From: Hyphomicrobium_A sp964493785
Lineage (GTDB): Bacteria > Pseudomonadota > Alphaproteobacteria > Rhizobiales > Hyphomicrobiaceae
Direction of reading: 5' to 3'
Assembly (NCBI GenBank): GCA_964493785.1
Contig: CAZBPM010000020.1
Coordinates: forward strand, 32,895-96,894
DNA: 64,000 nt
Part shown: positions 25,709-34,697 of the stretch, in pieces
How the letters are laid out: each line of letters opens with the position of its first letter
Numbering within the stretch: the stretch's first letter is position 1
Made by a program: the position numbers and the translations under genes
The notes under the pieces: model-generated
The model's input: only the letters and a program-made list of their open reading frames with translations
What the model was told of the DNA's origin: nothing
Database searches by the model: none

Positions 25709-28162
25709 TCACTCCGCCGCCTGGCTGGCCACACCTATTGCGGCCATTGGCCGGAACTCGTGCTTGTGCAAACCGGAGACGCGCTCGGACCAAGGGTCGA
25801 CCTGAGCAAACTGCTGCGAATGGACGAAGCGCTCGAAATAGGCGCGACGGCGTGCGGCCTCATCGAGACATTGGCGGCGTATCTCGGCGATGCCGACGCG
25901 CTTGGCCCATTTGTATATCCGCTCCAGGTAGCGCGCCTGTTCCCGGTACATCTGTACGAGGGCGACGATCACCTCGAGTGCTTCGTCCTCGGTCTTTACG
26001 AGCCCGAGGACTTCGGTGCCCTTGATGTCGAGACCCGCGGCGCCAGCGAAGTGTATTTCGTAGCCACTGTCGACGCAGATGACGCCGACATCTTTGCAGG
26101 TGGCCTCGGCGCAATTGCGTGGGCATCCCGATACGGCCATTTTCACCTTGGCCGGTGTCCAAGAGCCCCACATGAATTTTTCGATGCGGATGCCGAAGCC
26201 GGTCGAATCCTGTGTGCCGAAGCGACACCAGTCGGTGCCGACGCAGGTCTTCACCGTGCGCAGACCTTTCGCGTAGGCATGGCCAGAGACGAAACCTGCC
26301 TTGCCGAGGTCGGCCCACACCGCGGGCAGGTCCTCCTTCTTGATGCCCAGCATATCGATGCGCTGCCCGCCAGTGACTTTGACGGTCGGGATGTTGAATT
26401 TGTCCACCACGTCGGCGATGGCGCGCAACTCGCCAGAGTTCGTCACGCCGCCCCACATGCGCGGCACGACCGAATAGGAGCCATCCTTCTGGATGTTCGC
26501 GTGCACGCGCTCGTTGATAAAGCGCGACTGGTAGTCGTCGGCGTATTCACCCGGCCAGTCGCAGACGAGGTAGTAGTTGAGGGCCGGGCGGCACTTGGCA
26601 CAGCCGCACGAGGTTTGCCACTCGAGCTCCTGCATGACGGCATAGACAGTTTTCAAATTCTTCGCCTTGATGAGGCGCCGCACGTCGTCGTGCCCAAGGC
26701 TGGTGCAGCCGCACATCGGCTGCACGGCAGCGGGGTTATAGGCGTCTCCGAGCGTCAGCTTCATCACCTGCTCGACGAGACCGGTGCACGATCCGCACGA
26801 TGCAGAGGCTTTGGTGTTAGCGCGGACGTCGTCGAGTGATGTCAGCCCTTTTGCCTCGATCGTGGAGACGATCTTGCCCTTACATACGCCGTTGCAGCCG
26901 CAGATTTCTGCGTCATCGGGCAATGCTGCAACGGCCGCCATAGGGTCCAGCGGCACGCCGCCCTGATAAGACTGACCGAATATGAGTGTATCGCGCATGT
27001 CAGTGATATCGACCTCGCGCTTCTTGAGGTCGTTGAACCAGGCGCCATCGGTCGTTTCTCCGTAGAGGACGGTGCCGATGATGCGGTTCTCCTTGAGCAC
27101 GAGGCGCTTGTAGACGCCAGCGGCGGCGTCGCGCAGGACGATTTCTTGTCGATCCTCGCCGTCGGCAAAGTCGCCGAGAGAGAACAGGTCGATGCCGGTA
27201 ACCTTCAACTTGGTCGGAGTATCGTTGTGCACGAAGCGGGGGGAGGGGTCGCCGCTCAGGCGAGCGGCAACAATGCGCGCCATCTCGTAAAGTGGGGCGA
27301 CGAGGCCGTACACGTGGCCGCCGACTTCGGCGCACTCTCCAAGTGCGAAAATGTCGGGATCTGAGGTGTGCATTCCGTCGTCAACGAGGATGCCGCGGTT
27401 GGTCGCCAGTCCCGCCTCTTTGGCAATCCAGGCGTTCGGCTTGATGCCGGCCGCCATGACCACAAGGCTTGCCGGGATGACGCTGCCATCGGCAAGTTCA
27501 AGCGCTTCGACGCGTCGCTCGCCTAGAACCGCCTTGGTTTGCGCCTTGGTGACGATCTTGATGCCGCGGCTTTCAAGTTCCCGCTGCAGCATGTACCCGG
27601 CCGCTGGATCGAGCTGACGCTCCATGAGCGTGGGCATCAGATGGACGACGGTGACGTCCATATCGCGAGCGGCAAGGCCGGCCGCCGCTTCGAGGCCGAG
27701 CAGGCCACCGCCGATGACGATCGCCTTCGCGCGCGACTGGGCGGCGAGGAGCATGGCGTTGACGTCGTCGAGATCTCGGTAGGAGAGCACGCCGGGGAGA
27801 TTGTTGCCGGGCACGGGAAGGATGAATGGCACCGATCCCGTAGCGATGACGAGCTTATCGTAGGCGGCGACGGTGCCTCGATCGGAAGTAACCGTTTTCG
27901 CCGCCCGGTCGATGGAGACGACCTTGTGGCCCTTGTAGAGGGTGATGCCGTTCTTGATGTACCAGCCGTCGCCGTGAATGATGATCTGCTCGTAGTCTTT
28001 TTCTCCGGACAGCACCGGCGAGAGCATTATGCGGTCGTAGTTCACGCGCGGCTCGGCGTTGAAAATCGTAACCTCGTAGCGGCCGGGGGCTCTTTCGAGC
28101 AAGTGCTCGAGCATGCGTCCTGGCGCCATGCCATTGCCTATGACGACGAGTTTTTCGGTCAT
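25709..28162 (-). CDS. nirB: NADH-dependent nitrite reductase large subunit
   Basis: 817 residues from ATG 28162, preceded by GAGGAGG. Order of domains: FAD/NAD binding (EKLVVIGNGMAPGRMLEHLL, then IVIGGGLLGLEAAAGLA), two BFD-like [2Fe-2S] stretches (EICGCNGVCKGKIV and ASCGSCTGLVEQV), a ferredoxin half-domain, and the siroheme/[4Fe-4S] motif CVGTDWCRFGTQDS with AVSGCPRNCAEATCKD near residue 680. It reduces nitrite to ammonium in the cytoplasm with NirD. The long upstream extension to 28351 has no NirB features and was dropped. Confidence 0.95.
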   Translation of the reverse strand: MTEKLVVIGNGMAPGRMLEHLLERAPGRYEVTIFNAEPRVNYDRIMLSPVLSGEKDYEQIIIHGDGWYIKNGITLYKGHKVVSIDRAAKTVTSDRGTVAAYDKLVIATGSVPFILPVPGNNLPGVLSYRDLDDVNAMLLAAQSRAKAIVIGGGLLGLEAAAGLAARDMDVTVVHLMPTLMERQLDPAAGYMLQRELESRGIKIVTKAQTKAVLGERRVEALELADGSVIPASLVVMAAGIKPNAWIAKEAGLATNRGILVDDGMHTSDPDIFALGECAEVGGHVYGLVAPLYEMARIVAARLSGDPSPRFVHNDTPTKLKVTGIDLFSLGDFADGEDRQEIVLRDAAAGVYKRLVLKENRIIGTVLYGETTDGAWFNDLKKREVDITDMRDTLIFGQSYQGGVPLDPMAAVAALPDDAEICGCNGVCKGKIVSTIEAKGLTSLDDVRANTKASASCGSCTGLVEQVMKLTLGDAYNPAAVQPMCGCTSLGHDDVRRLIKAKNLKTVYAVMQELEWQTSCGCAKCRPALNYYLVCDWPGEYADDYQSRFINERVHANIQKDGSYSVVPRMWGGVTNSGELRAIADVVDKFNIPTVKVTGGQRIDMLGIKKEDLPAVWADLGKAGFVSGHAYAKGLRTVKTCVGTDWCRFGTQDSTGFGIRIEKFMWGSWTPAKVKMAVSGCPRNCAEATCKDVGVICVDSGYEIHFAGAAGLDIKGTEVLGLVKTEDEALEVIVALVQMYREQARYLERIYKWAKRVGIAEIRRQCLDEAARRRAYFERFVHSQQFAQVDPWSERVSGLHKHEFRPMAAIGVASQAAE

Positions 28163-28172
28163 AAAGGCCTCC

Positions 28173-29468
28173 TCATTCAGCAGCGACGATGGATTGGCGC
28201 GCGGTGCGATCCTGCGGTTGTGTGCGGCGGATGGAGACGTCCATCCACACAAGGGCGCTCGCGACGATGGCGAACAGCAGCATGAAGCAGCTCGACCAAA
28301 GACCGGTGAGGTCATTGAGGGCGCCGAAAGCGATCGGCAGCACAAACCCACCCAGCCCGCCGATCATGCCGACGAGGCCGCCGACGGCGCCGACATTGTT
28401 CGGGTAGGAGGAGGCGATATGCTTGAAAACGGCGGCCTTGCCGAGGCTCATGAAGAAGCCCAGCACGAAGGCAGCGACGATGAAGGCGCCAACGCCGATC
28501 TCCAGGTGAGCAGCTATGTCACCGTTGATTCCACGCATGACGTAGCTGGTAGGTGGCAGCGACAGGACGAGTGTCGCAATAGCAGAGACACCCAAGCTCC
28601 AGTACATCACGGCGCGTGCGCCGACGCGATCGGAGAGCATGCCGCCATAGGCGCGAAACACGCTGGCCGGAATCGAATAGAGGGCACCAATCATGCCCGC
28701 GGTAGCGATATCGAATCCGTAGACGCCGATGAGATAGCGCGGCAGCCAAAGGGCGAGAGCGACGAAGGCGCCGAAGACGAAGAAGTAGTAGTAGGCAAAG
28801 CGCCAGACGCGTAAGTCGCGGAGTGCAGAAAGCTCGAGCATCATGGGCTTCGCGGCGCCGCCCGTCTTGCGACGCTCGACGAGCACGGGGTCGTCGTTTG
28901 TCGTGAAGTAGAACACGACCGCCATGACGACGAGCACGGCCGCCCAAGCCAGTGCAACGGCCTGCCAGCCCCAGGCCAGGAGAACGAAGGGAGCGGCGAA
29001 TTTGGTCACTGCTGCGCCCACATTGCCCACCCCGAAGATCCCGAGCGCGGTTCCCTGCCGCTCCTGCGGGAAGAAGCGAGAGACGTAGGCGACGCCGACT
29101 GCAAACGATCCGCCGGCGAGCCCGACACCGAGCGCTGCCGCCAGCACTTGCTCATAGGTGTGCGCGAAGGCGAGCAGTGCGGTAGCGACGCCCGTAGCCA
29201 GCATCAGCAGCGTGAACACCAGGCGGCCGCCGTAGCGATCGGTCCAGATGCCGAGGAAGATGCGTGAAAGCGATCCTGTCAGGATTGGCGTTCCGATCAG
29301 AAGACCAAACTCGGTCTCGCTGAGGCCAAGTTCGTCCTTGATGCGCACGCCGATGATGGAAAAGATTGTCCACACGGAAAAGCAAACGGTGAATGCCATC
29401 GTCGAAATCCAGAGGGCGCGTCCCTCTTCGGTCGACGGTTTCAGGTCACCAGCTCCAGTCTCGTGCAT
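28173..29468 (-). CDS. narK: Nitrate/nitrite MFS transporter (NNP family)
   Basis: 431 residues from ATG 29468, 12 hydrophobic helices. The nitrate signatures are GLAGGSFAVGVAYVSRFFPQ in the first half and VGAVGGLVGMIGGLGGFVLP in the second, with a substrate-binding Arg in SRIFLGIWTDRYGGRL. It imports nitrate and/or exports nitrite. It is the first structural gene after the attenuated leader, 10 bp before nirB. The name narK follows the family; nasA-type naming is equally used. Confidence 0.9.
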   Translation of the reverse strand: MHETGAGDLKPSTEEGRALWISTMAFTVCFSVWTIFSIIGVRIKDELGLSETEFGLLIGTPILTGSLSRIFLGIWTDRYGGRLVFTLLMLATGVATALLAFAHTYEQVLAAALGVGLAGGSFAVGVAYVSRFFPQERQGTALGIFGVGNVGAAVTKFAAPFVLLAWGWQAVALAWAAVLVVMAVVFYFTTNDDPVLVERRKTGGAAKPMMLELSALRDLRVWRFAYYYFFVFGAFVALALWLPRYLIGVYGFDIATAGMIGALYSIPASVFRAYGGMLSDRVGARAVMYWSLGVSAIATLVLSLPPTSYVMRGINGDIAAHLEIGVGAFIVAAFVLGFFMSLGKAAVFKHIASSYPNNVGAVGGLVGMIGGLGGFVLPIAFGALNDLTGLWSSCFMLLFAIVASALVWMDVSIRRTQPQDRTARQSIVAAE

Positions 29469-29494
29469 GCGGCTATCTCCGACGTCGCAAAGCC

Positions 29495-29557
29495 AAAAAA
29501 CAAAAAAAAGCTGCCGGCCAAGCCCCTGCGCTTGTGCGCAATGGCTTGAACGGCAGC
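29495..29557 (-). terminator. Intrinsic terminator in the nitrate-operon leader
   Basis: On the minus strand a long stem begins GCTGCCG (29557) and closes with CGGCAGC (29510). Inner pairings are CAAGCC/GGCTTG and TGCGC/GCGCA around an ACAA loop. A run of T (eight, then six more after one G) follows to 29495. It lies about 30-90 bp upstream of the narK start, where it would stop transcription before the structural genes. With nasT encoded upstream, it is the expected attenuator. Confidence 0.85.
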
Positions 29558-29569
29558 TTTGCCTGACGA

Positions 29570-29650
29570 GCACCCGTCGTTGGGTGCGAGCCGATCTATC
29601 TGCAGCAGTCTCAGTACGGCGCTAACGGCCGCCGTGATCAGCTTAGATCG
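29570..29650 (-). promoter_or_regulatory. Candidate two-hairpin ANTAR (NasT) target RNA
   Basis: Hairpin P2 is exact: GCACCC (29587-29582), six-base loop AACGAC, GGGTGC (29575-29570). The loop has A at position 1 and G at position 4, as known for ANTAR-bound hexaloops. Upstream, P1 is a longer imperfect structure: CGATCTA (29650-29644) pairs with TAGATCG (29598-29592), enclosing ACGGCG/CGCCGT. P2 ends 12 bases before the terminator stem. Known NasT-type proteins bind such RNA and block termination. P1's loop does not clearly match the rule, so P2 is the stronger half. Confidence 0.7.
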
Positions 29651-29694
29651 ACGTGTTACATGATTTGCTACGCCCGTTGGTGCGGTGCGGCAAG

Positions 29695-29741
29695 GCCAAA
29701 GAATAGCCAATTTCAATGCGCAGCGGCACAAAATTTGTGCA
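29695..29741 (-). promoter_or_regulatory. Candidate NtrC site and sigma-54 promoter
   Basis: On the minus strand TGCAC-N7-GTGC (29741-29726) is a dyad close to the NtrC consensus. Further down, TGGC (29709-29706) and GC (29696-29695) have the spacing of -24/-12 elements, giving a start near 29684 and a leader of about 215 bases that contains the ANTAR hairpins and terminator. The activator site is closer to the promoter than usual, so the promoter call is tentative. Confidence 0.45.
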
Positions 29742-29760
29742 ACGCAATCGCTGCGGCTCG

Positions 29761-30978
29761 TTAGCGGCGCTGCGCCTCGATGTAGGCATCGAGCTGGTCG
29801 GGATCAAATAGCGCGCTGTCGAAAAAGCCATCGGGGCCGAGCGTGAGGCTAGCCCCGGCTGAGCCGACAGGTGTCGAAGTTAGCAGTGCGCCCTCGACCT
29901 TGGCGTTGGCGGATGGCAATGCGACGCCGAGTCGGTTTAGAGCGCTGCGGTAGATGTCTGGCCGATATGTCTCGCGCGCAATGGCGGCGTTCTCCGGCGT
30001 GTGCGCAACCTGTCCCCATCGCACCATCTGCGAATAGAACCACAAAGCGTGGCTCTTCCACGGAAACGTCGCGGCCTTGGCGAAGGGCTCGAAGAACTCC
30101 TGCACGCGGCAAATGTCTCCGCCGCCAACGTTGAGCGCTCCTGAGAGACCGTGCAGAAGCCAGTCGGCAGGTCGGGCGATGTAGGATTGCCCGGCGAGCA
30201 TGTCCGCCAACTCCCGATGGTTGGCTTTATCGCTGCACCATTGCGCGGCGCGGCTGAGCGCGCGCAGCAGCGCTGCGAGGGCGTCGGGTTCGCGCTCGGC
30301 CCACGCAGCGGCAACGCCGAGGACTTTCTCAGGGCTCGAACGCCAGATCGCCGCTTTGACGGTAGCGATGTGGCCGGTCCCGGCAACGGTCGCAGCCGTG
30401 CCCCAGGGCTCGCCGACGCAGTAGCCATCGAGCGTGCCGGCAGCGAGCGCGTCGGCCATGAGAGGCGGCGCTAGGATGACGAGTTCAACGTCGCGATCAG
30501 GATCGATTCCGCTGGCTGCAAGCCAGTAGCGAAGCTCGTAGTTGTGACCGGAAAAGGGGTGGACGACGCCAAATCGCAATGTCGTTGAGCGTTGCGCTAT
30601 CACGTGCTGCAGGGCCCGTCCGGCGACTGTCGGGTCGAGATTGGCACTGGCGCCGTTATCGGCCATCTGCGCCCAGAGCGCATTGGAAACGGTGATTGCA
30701 TTTCCGCCGAGGCCGAGCGCAATGGGTGCGATGGTCTTAATAGCGAGCGGTGTCAATCCGAGATTCGCGGCGATAGGCATAGGTGCCAGCTGGTGAGCGA
30801 CCTGAAAGTGCCCGACGGCCATGCGGTCGCGAATGCTGGCCCATGAGCTTTCGCGCACAAGCCTCAGGTCGATGCCCTCGGCCTCGGCAAATCCCTTTTC
30901 CTTTGCAGCCACGAGGATCGCGCTGTCGAGCAGCGGCATGAAACCAGCGACGATTTCGTGAACGCGATGATCGCTCAT
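29761..30978 (-). CDS. nasS: Nitrate sensor NasS (CmpA/NrtA-like, cytoplasmic)
   Basis: 405 residues. The protein is of the nitrate-binding NrtA/CmpA family (VHEIVAGFMPLLDSAILVAA, WASIRDRMAVGHFQVAHQLA, PIALGLGGNAITVSNALWAQ) but has no signal peptide, which marks the cytoplasmic sensor NasS rather than a transporter component. NasS holds NasT inactive without nitrate and releases it when nitrate or nitrite binds. Its start overlaps nasT by 4 bp, so a 1:1 pair is made. The stop is 20 bp before the candidate NtrC dyad of the nitrate operon. Confidence 0.9.
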   Translation of the reverse strand: MSDHRVHEIVAGFMPLLDSAILVAAKEKGFAEAEGIDLRLVRESSWASIRDRMAVGHFQVAHQLAPMPIAANLGLTPLAIKTIAPIALGLGGNAITVSNALWAQMADNGASANLDPTVAGRALQHVIAQRSTTLRFGVVHPFSGHNYELRYWLAASGIDPDRDVELVILAPPLMADALAAGTLDGYCVGEPWGTAATVAGTGHIATVKAAIWRSSPEKVLGVAAAWAEREPDALAALLRALSRAAQWCSDKANHRELADMLAGQSYIARPADWLLHGLSGALNVGGGDICRVQEFFEPFAKAATFPWKSHALWFYSQMVRWGQVAHTPENAAIARETYRPDIYRSALNRLGVALPSANAKVEGALLTSTPVGSAGASLTLGPDGFFDSALFDPDQLDAYIEAQRR

Positions 30979-31583
30979 ATGTCCTCCGACGGAGTCAGCA
31001 GGCCAGCGGCCAATATCAAGCTTTCGGCGATCTCGGAAATCTTGCGGTTCTGATTCATTGCTGTTTTGCGGAGCAGCGCGTAGGCATCCGCTTCACTGAG
31101 GCCCCGGGTGGACATCAAAATTCCCTTCGCCCGGTCGATGAGCTTCCGGCTTTCGAGTTGTGAGCGCGCGTCCTCCAGTTCGCGCGCCATGCGAGCGAAG
31201 GCATTGAAGCGGCTGATCGCCATATCGACGATCGGCCTAACGCGCTCTCGCTTCAGGCCATCGACCACGTAGGCGGATACGCCGGCTTCGACGGCCGCCT
31301 CAATTGACGCCTGGTCGGCGCGGTCGACAAACATAGCGATGGGGCGTTGTACAGCGCGCGTGAGCTGGAACATGCTTTCGAGCATGTCGCGATTTGGATT
31401 CTCCAGGTCGATCACGATGACATCCGGAGCTGTTTCCGCGATCTTTCGCGCGATGCCAACCACATCGTTTATCACGGTGAGGTTGGTGTAGCCCGCATCG
31501 CGCAGCCCATCCTCGATGACCGCGGCGCGCAGGCGGTTCTCATCGATGACCAGGATGGACAGGGGCTTGGGGCGTTCGGGCAT
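30975..31583 (-). CDS. nasT: Response regulator/antiterminator NasT with ANTAR domain
   Basis: 202 residues. A receiver-like domain (LSILVIDENRLRAAVIEDGL, IVIDLENPNRDMLESMFQLT) occupies 1-125. A coiled linker and the ANTAR domain follow (LIDRAKGILMSTRGLSEADA, YALLRKTAMNQNRKISEIAE). ANTAR proteins bind paired hairpins in leader RNA and prevent termination; the leader at 29495-29650 is the evident target. The receiver has Asp in VIDLENPNRDM, but NasT activity is controlled by NasS rather than phosphorylation. An IS1182 element begins 160 bp upstream. Confidence 0.92.
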   Translation of the reverse strand: MPERPKPLSILVIDENRLRAAVIEDGLRDAGYTNLTVINDVVGIARKIAETAPDVIVIDLENPNRDMLESMFQLTRAVQRPIAMFVDRADQASIEAAVEAGVSAYVVDGLKRERVRPIVDMAISRFNAFARMARELEDARSQLESRKLIDRAKGILMSTRGLSEADAYALLRKTAMNQNRKISEIAESLILAAGLLTPSEDI

Positions 31584-31743
31584 AAGGCGCTCGGGCGGCG
31601 GAGACGCGCCATTAGCACGTCCCTACGACGGCAGACAACTGCAGCGACGGTCCTGGGCGGGGCGGCCCAAACAATGCCGTCGTCGTCGGGGCGCGCTGAC
31701 GGGTCACTGCGGTGCTGCTTCCGAGTGAGGGCAGCTATGCCGA

Positions 31744-33320
31744 GAGGCTGTGTGAGAACGAACGAGCGGCCAACCGACTGACGCGACCGGGCCAGCCTGC
31801 TGACCCTCAGATCGCCCCGAGCAGCTTCGGCACCCCCAGGATCGCCATCACCCGCTTCAAGTTGTAGGCCAGCACGTGCAGCGCCATTTCGGTGGCGACG
31901 TGCTTCAGCGTTTTCATCTTGAAGTGGGTAGCGCCCATCCACGCCTTGATCGTTCCGAACGGATGCTCGACGGTTTGGCACCGCAGCGACATCTTGTTGG
32001 GATCATCGTCGAGCCGCTGCTGAACGCGCTCGAGGATGCCCTCGTGCTCCCAGCGACGAACACGGCGTTCCTTGCTGGTGGTGCACCGGTTTTTGATGGC
32101 GCAGCTTCCGCAAGCATTTGTCCAGTACGAGCGCAACGTCTTACCGGCTTCGGTGTTCGTGAAGCGGTACGTCAGTCGTGCGCCGGCAGGACAGACGTAG
32201 GCATCGTCGCCGGCGATGTAGGTGAAGTCGGCGCGATCGAAGCGGCCATGGGCGGCTGCGTTGGAGGTGTGGGGCTTGGGCAGGGTCACCGGAATGCCGG
32301 CGTCCTCGCACGCCTCGATCTCCTCGCCCTTGTAGTATCCCTTGTCGGCAACCGCCTCGACATTGTCGCGGGGCATCACCTTCCGCGCCGCATGCGCCAT
32401 CATCGACAACGCATCACGGTCATAGCCGTGGTTTGTCACCTCGTGCGCGACGATCAAGTGATGCTTCGTCTCGACGGCGCTTTGCACATTGTAGCCGACT
32501 ACGCGGGGCTTTCTGCTCGTCGTCGCCATGGCGCGGGCGTCAGGATCGGTCAGGGAGACCTGTGTCTCACCACTTTGATCCATGCGCCGCTCAATCGCTT
32601 TTAACGCATTCGCCTCTCGTCTGCAGTGGGCCAGTTTCTTGATCGCACGGGCAAGCCGAGCCTCCGGTACTGCCATACCGGTCTTGCTCACGACCTCATC
32701 GGCACGGTCGAGTTCGACGAGATACTTTTCTATCGCCGCATCGATCTCTCCAAGGCGCCGCTTGAGCTTCTCGCGCGTGAAACTCTTCGTCTTCGCGTTG
32801 ACAGCTTTGAACTTGCTGCCGTCGATCGCGACGATGCTGGCGTCCAGGAGATCCAGCCCGCGGCAAAGCGCTACGAACTTCTGGCATACCTTGCGAATGG
32901 CGGAACCGTTGTCGCGCCGAAAACCGGCGATGGTCTTGAAGTCGGGTGCCAGACGACTCGTGAGCCACATCAGCTCCAAATTCCTCCGGCACTCGCGCTC
33001 GAGGCCACGCGAGGACTGCACCTGGTTGAGATACCCGTAGATGTAGATCTTGAGGATCGTTGCCGGATGGTAGCTGGGGCGACCCGTCTCCTCGGGGATC
33101 ACGCCGTCAAAGCCGAGCGCCGCTAGGTCAAGCGCATCGACGAAGGCGTCGACCACCCGAACTGGGTTCTCCTCGCCGACGTAGTCGTCAATCGCTTCAG
33201 GGAGAAGCGTCGCCTGTGTCCGATCCGCGCCCTCGATGAACCGCCCCATCCGATCCTCCCGATTTGCTCGCGGGAATCGTACATCGGTTCGTTAGAATGG
33301 GCGCGTTTTCACACAGCCTC
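31744..33320. mobile_element. IS1182-family insertion sequence
   Basis: The ends are inverted: GAGGCTGTGTGAGAACG at 31744 and its near-complement ending in ACACAGCCTC at 33320, one mismatch in about 17. Directly outside are CCGA (31740-31743) and CCGA (33321-33324), a 4-bp target duplication. The 1577-bp element carries one intact transposase. Clean ends, full gene and an intact duplication point to a recent insertion, placed between nasT and the NUDIX gene. Confidence 0.85.
31807..33249 (-). CDS. IS1182-family transposase
   Basis: 480 residues, full length. The N-terminal DUF772-type region reads YHPATILKIYIYGYLNQVQS and SRGLERECRRNLELMWL. The DDE core follows: first Asp in SIVAIDGSKFKAVNA, second in VEAVADKGYYKGEEIEACED, Glu in LRCQTVEHPFGTIKAWMG. 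A zinc-like Cys cluster (CGSCAIKNRC) lies before the third catalytic residue. No frameshift or stop is seen, so the enzyme is probably active. Confidence 0.93.
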   Translation of the reverse strand: MGRFIEGADRTQATLLPEAIDDYVGEENPVRVVDAFVDALDLAALGFDGVIPEETGRPSYHPATILKIYIYGYLNQVQSSRGLERECRRNLELMWLTSRLAPDFKTIAGFRRDNGSAIRKVCQKFVALCRGLDLLDASIVAIDGSKFKAVNAKTKSFTREKLKRRLGEIDAAIEKYLVELDRADEVVSKTGMAVPEARLARAIKKLAHCRREANALKAIERRMDQSGETQVSLTDPDARAMATTSRKPRVVGYNVQSAVETKHHLIVAHEVTNHGYDRDALSMMAHAARKVMPRDNVEAVADKGYYKGEEIEACEDAGIPVTLPKPHTSNAAAHGRFDRADFTYIAGDDAYVCPAGARLTYRFTNTEAGKTLRSYWTNACGSCAIKNRCTTSKERRVRRWEHEGILERVQQRLDDDPNKMSLRCQTVEHPFGTIKAWMGATHFKMKTLKHVATEMALHVLAYNLKRVMAILGVPKLLGAI

Positions 33321-33448
33321 CCGAGGAAGCGGACATTCATAACTCTGGCGATTGCCGGTCGAGGGCGCACGTACCGGGGGTCGGAGCTCGTCCGATAGCG
33401 GACGCGCTGCAAGGCTTCAGCGCGGACGCCAATCCGCCACCAACGGGC

Positions 33449-33940
33449 CTATGGTTTCGCGATTGGAGCGTGTCGCGATTGAAGCTTGCGAAGCAGCCTC
33501 CGCAGACCGATCTGCTTTGTCGATCGGCAGGCGACATCCAACGGCAGCCAGTCACGCTTTCGTTTGCCTTTCTCCCGCCAGCGGGCCGTGACCTTCTCTA
33601 CGGGCAGCTCGAAAACGATCACCCGCTTGCGGTTCCCGTTCGCTTGGCGATGAAGGTAGCTGCCCAGGGCTTCAGTGTTGATCGTGCCCGAGACACCCGC
33701 TTCCTCGAGAGCTTCGCGAGCCGCCGCCTCTGCGTCGGTCAGGCGCGTGCTGCGGTTACCTTTCGGGAGGATCCATTCGCGGTTGCTTGACGTCACCATC
33801 AAGACTTGATGAGTCCCTTTCTTACGACGCACCGGCATGGCAGCAACTTGGACTTCCACGGCACTGCTCTTCACCTCGGGCGGGGTGAGGGTCTCAGTAC
33901 GGCGGCGTCCCTGTTTGGGCCGCGGAGGCAGCTTCTTCAT
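33449..33940 (-). CDS. NUDIX hydrolase
   Basis: 163 residues. The Nudix box is seen at WILPKGNRSTRLTDAEAAA then REALEEAGV (about residues 77-104): the RExxEExG core is present, but the first Glu of the G-x5-E consensus is Leu, as in many alphaproteobacterial members of the diphosphoinositol-polyphosphate phosphohydrolase branch. The N-terminus is basic (KKLPPRPKQGRRR) and so is the C-terminus. It would cleave a nucleoside diphosphate linked to another group. Stands alone, leftward. Confidence 0.85.
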   Translation of the reverse strand: MKKLPPRPKQGRRRTETLTPPEVKSSAVEVQVAAMPVRRKKGTHQVLMVTSSNREWILPKGNRSTRLTDAEAAAREALEEAGVSGTINTEALGSYLHRQANGNRKRVIVFELPVEKVTARWREKGKRKRDWLPLDVACRSTKQIGLRRLLRKLQSRHAPIAKP

Positions 33941-34366
33941 TCCACCTGAATATCTGGTTGCTGGCTGTCTATCTGGCGAGGATCGCGGCTTCCGACTTTA
34001 ACGCCCACCTTCGCTCTCGGATCGACTCACTTCTTGGTAGATTGCCTCTATGGCATAGACGCCACCCTGGCGCGATATGCTACGAAACTCGAACCCCTAA
34101 GCGATGAGCTTGCTCGGACATGCCCGATCAAGACGCGTTGCGCCAAAGGCCATATCGCTTGCTCCGCACCCTCTCGATTTGGGCAAGAGCGATCGGCAAG
34201 CTCGTGGGGCGAACTAGGTTGCAGTCTGGTCTGTCGAAATGGCGCTTTGCAGAGTTTGCAGACCTCGAGGTAAAGTAGCTCAACCAAATTTCGGCTGCAC
34301 CCGAGGCTGCTCTGCCTGCGACAGGGGACGTGAGCCTGTGACGCTGAGGGCCACGTGAGACTCTAT
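33941..34366. other. Gap with one weak small frame
   Basis: The gap 33941-34415 has no strong gene. A 52-codon frame at 34120-34278 (+) begins MPDQDALRQRPYRLLRT and is rich in Arg, Leu and Trp, but has only a distant GATGAG as ribosome site. It could be a small stress peptide or chance. The end of the gap holds the stress promoter listed next. Confidence 0.3.
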
Positions 34367-34392
34367 GGAACCCCGACCATAAGTCCCGCATT
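34367..34392 (+). promoter_or_regulatory. EcfG-type promoter of the 63-residue protein
   Basis: GGAAC (34367-34371), 17 bases, CATT (34389-34392), one mismatch to the alphaproteobacterial general-stress consensus GGAAC-N16/17-CGTT. It ends 23 bp before the ATG at 34416, which has its own ACGGAGG ribosome site. Confidence 0.55.
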
Positions 34393-34415
34393 GGAACCAA
34401 AACACGGAGGCTAAC

Positions 34416-34607
34416 ATGCTGGAATTGGTCCTCACCGTCTGCTCGCTTGTCGGTGCCGATTGCCGCGTTGAACCGGTCCCCCTCCAGGCAAACACCAGCA
34501 TGCTCGGCTGTATGATGGCGAGCCAGATTGAAGGCGCAAAGTTCGTGCAGCAAAACCCCAGTTATTACATTAAGCGGGCAGTCTGCCGCCCTGCTAAGAC
34601 GGCCTAG
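34416..34607 (+). CDS. Small hypothetical protein, 63 residues
   Basis: ATG with ACGGAGG eight bases upstream. The protein starts MLELVLTVCSLVGADCRVEP and has four cysteines overall, with GCMMASQIEGAKFVQQNPSY and CRPAKTA at the end. The hydrophobic start is short and could be a weak signal sequence. Similar tiny Cys-containing proteins occur widely in Rhizobiales without known function. A stress-type promoter lies just upstream, so induction under general stress is inferred. Confidence 0.6.
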   Translation: MLELVLTVCSLVGADCRVEPVPLQANTSMLGCMMASQIEGAKFVQQNPSYYIKRAVCRPAKTA

Positions 34608-34697
34608 TTAAAGAGGCCGCCGCACGGCGGGCGCGCAGACCATTGCTCGCCAGAGTACACTGCTAAGAAGCGTCCGTGATTGCACAGTTGGTGTAAC

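Noticed and set aside
25679..26839. 386-codon plus-strand frame over nirB
   Set aside because: Antisense to the siroheme part of nirB; no motifs.
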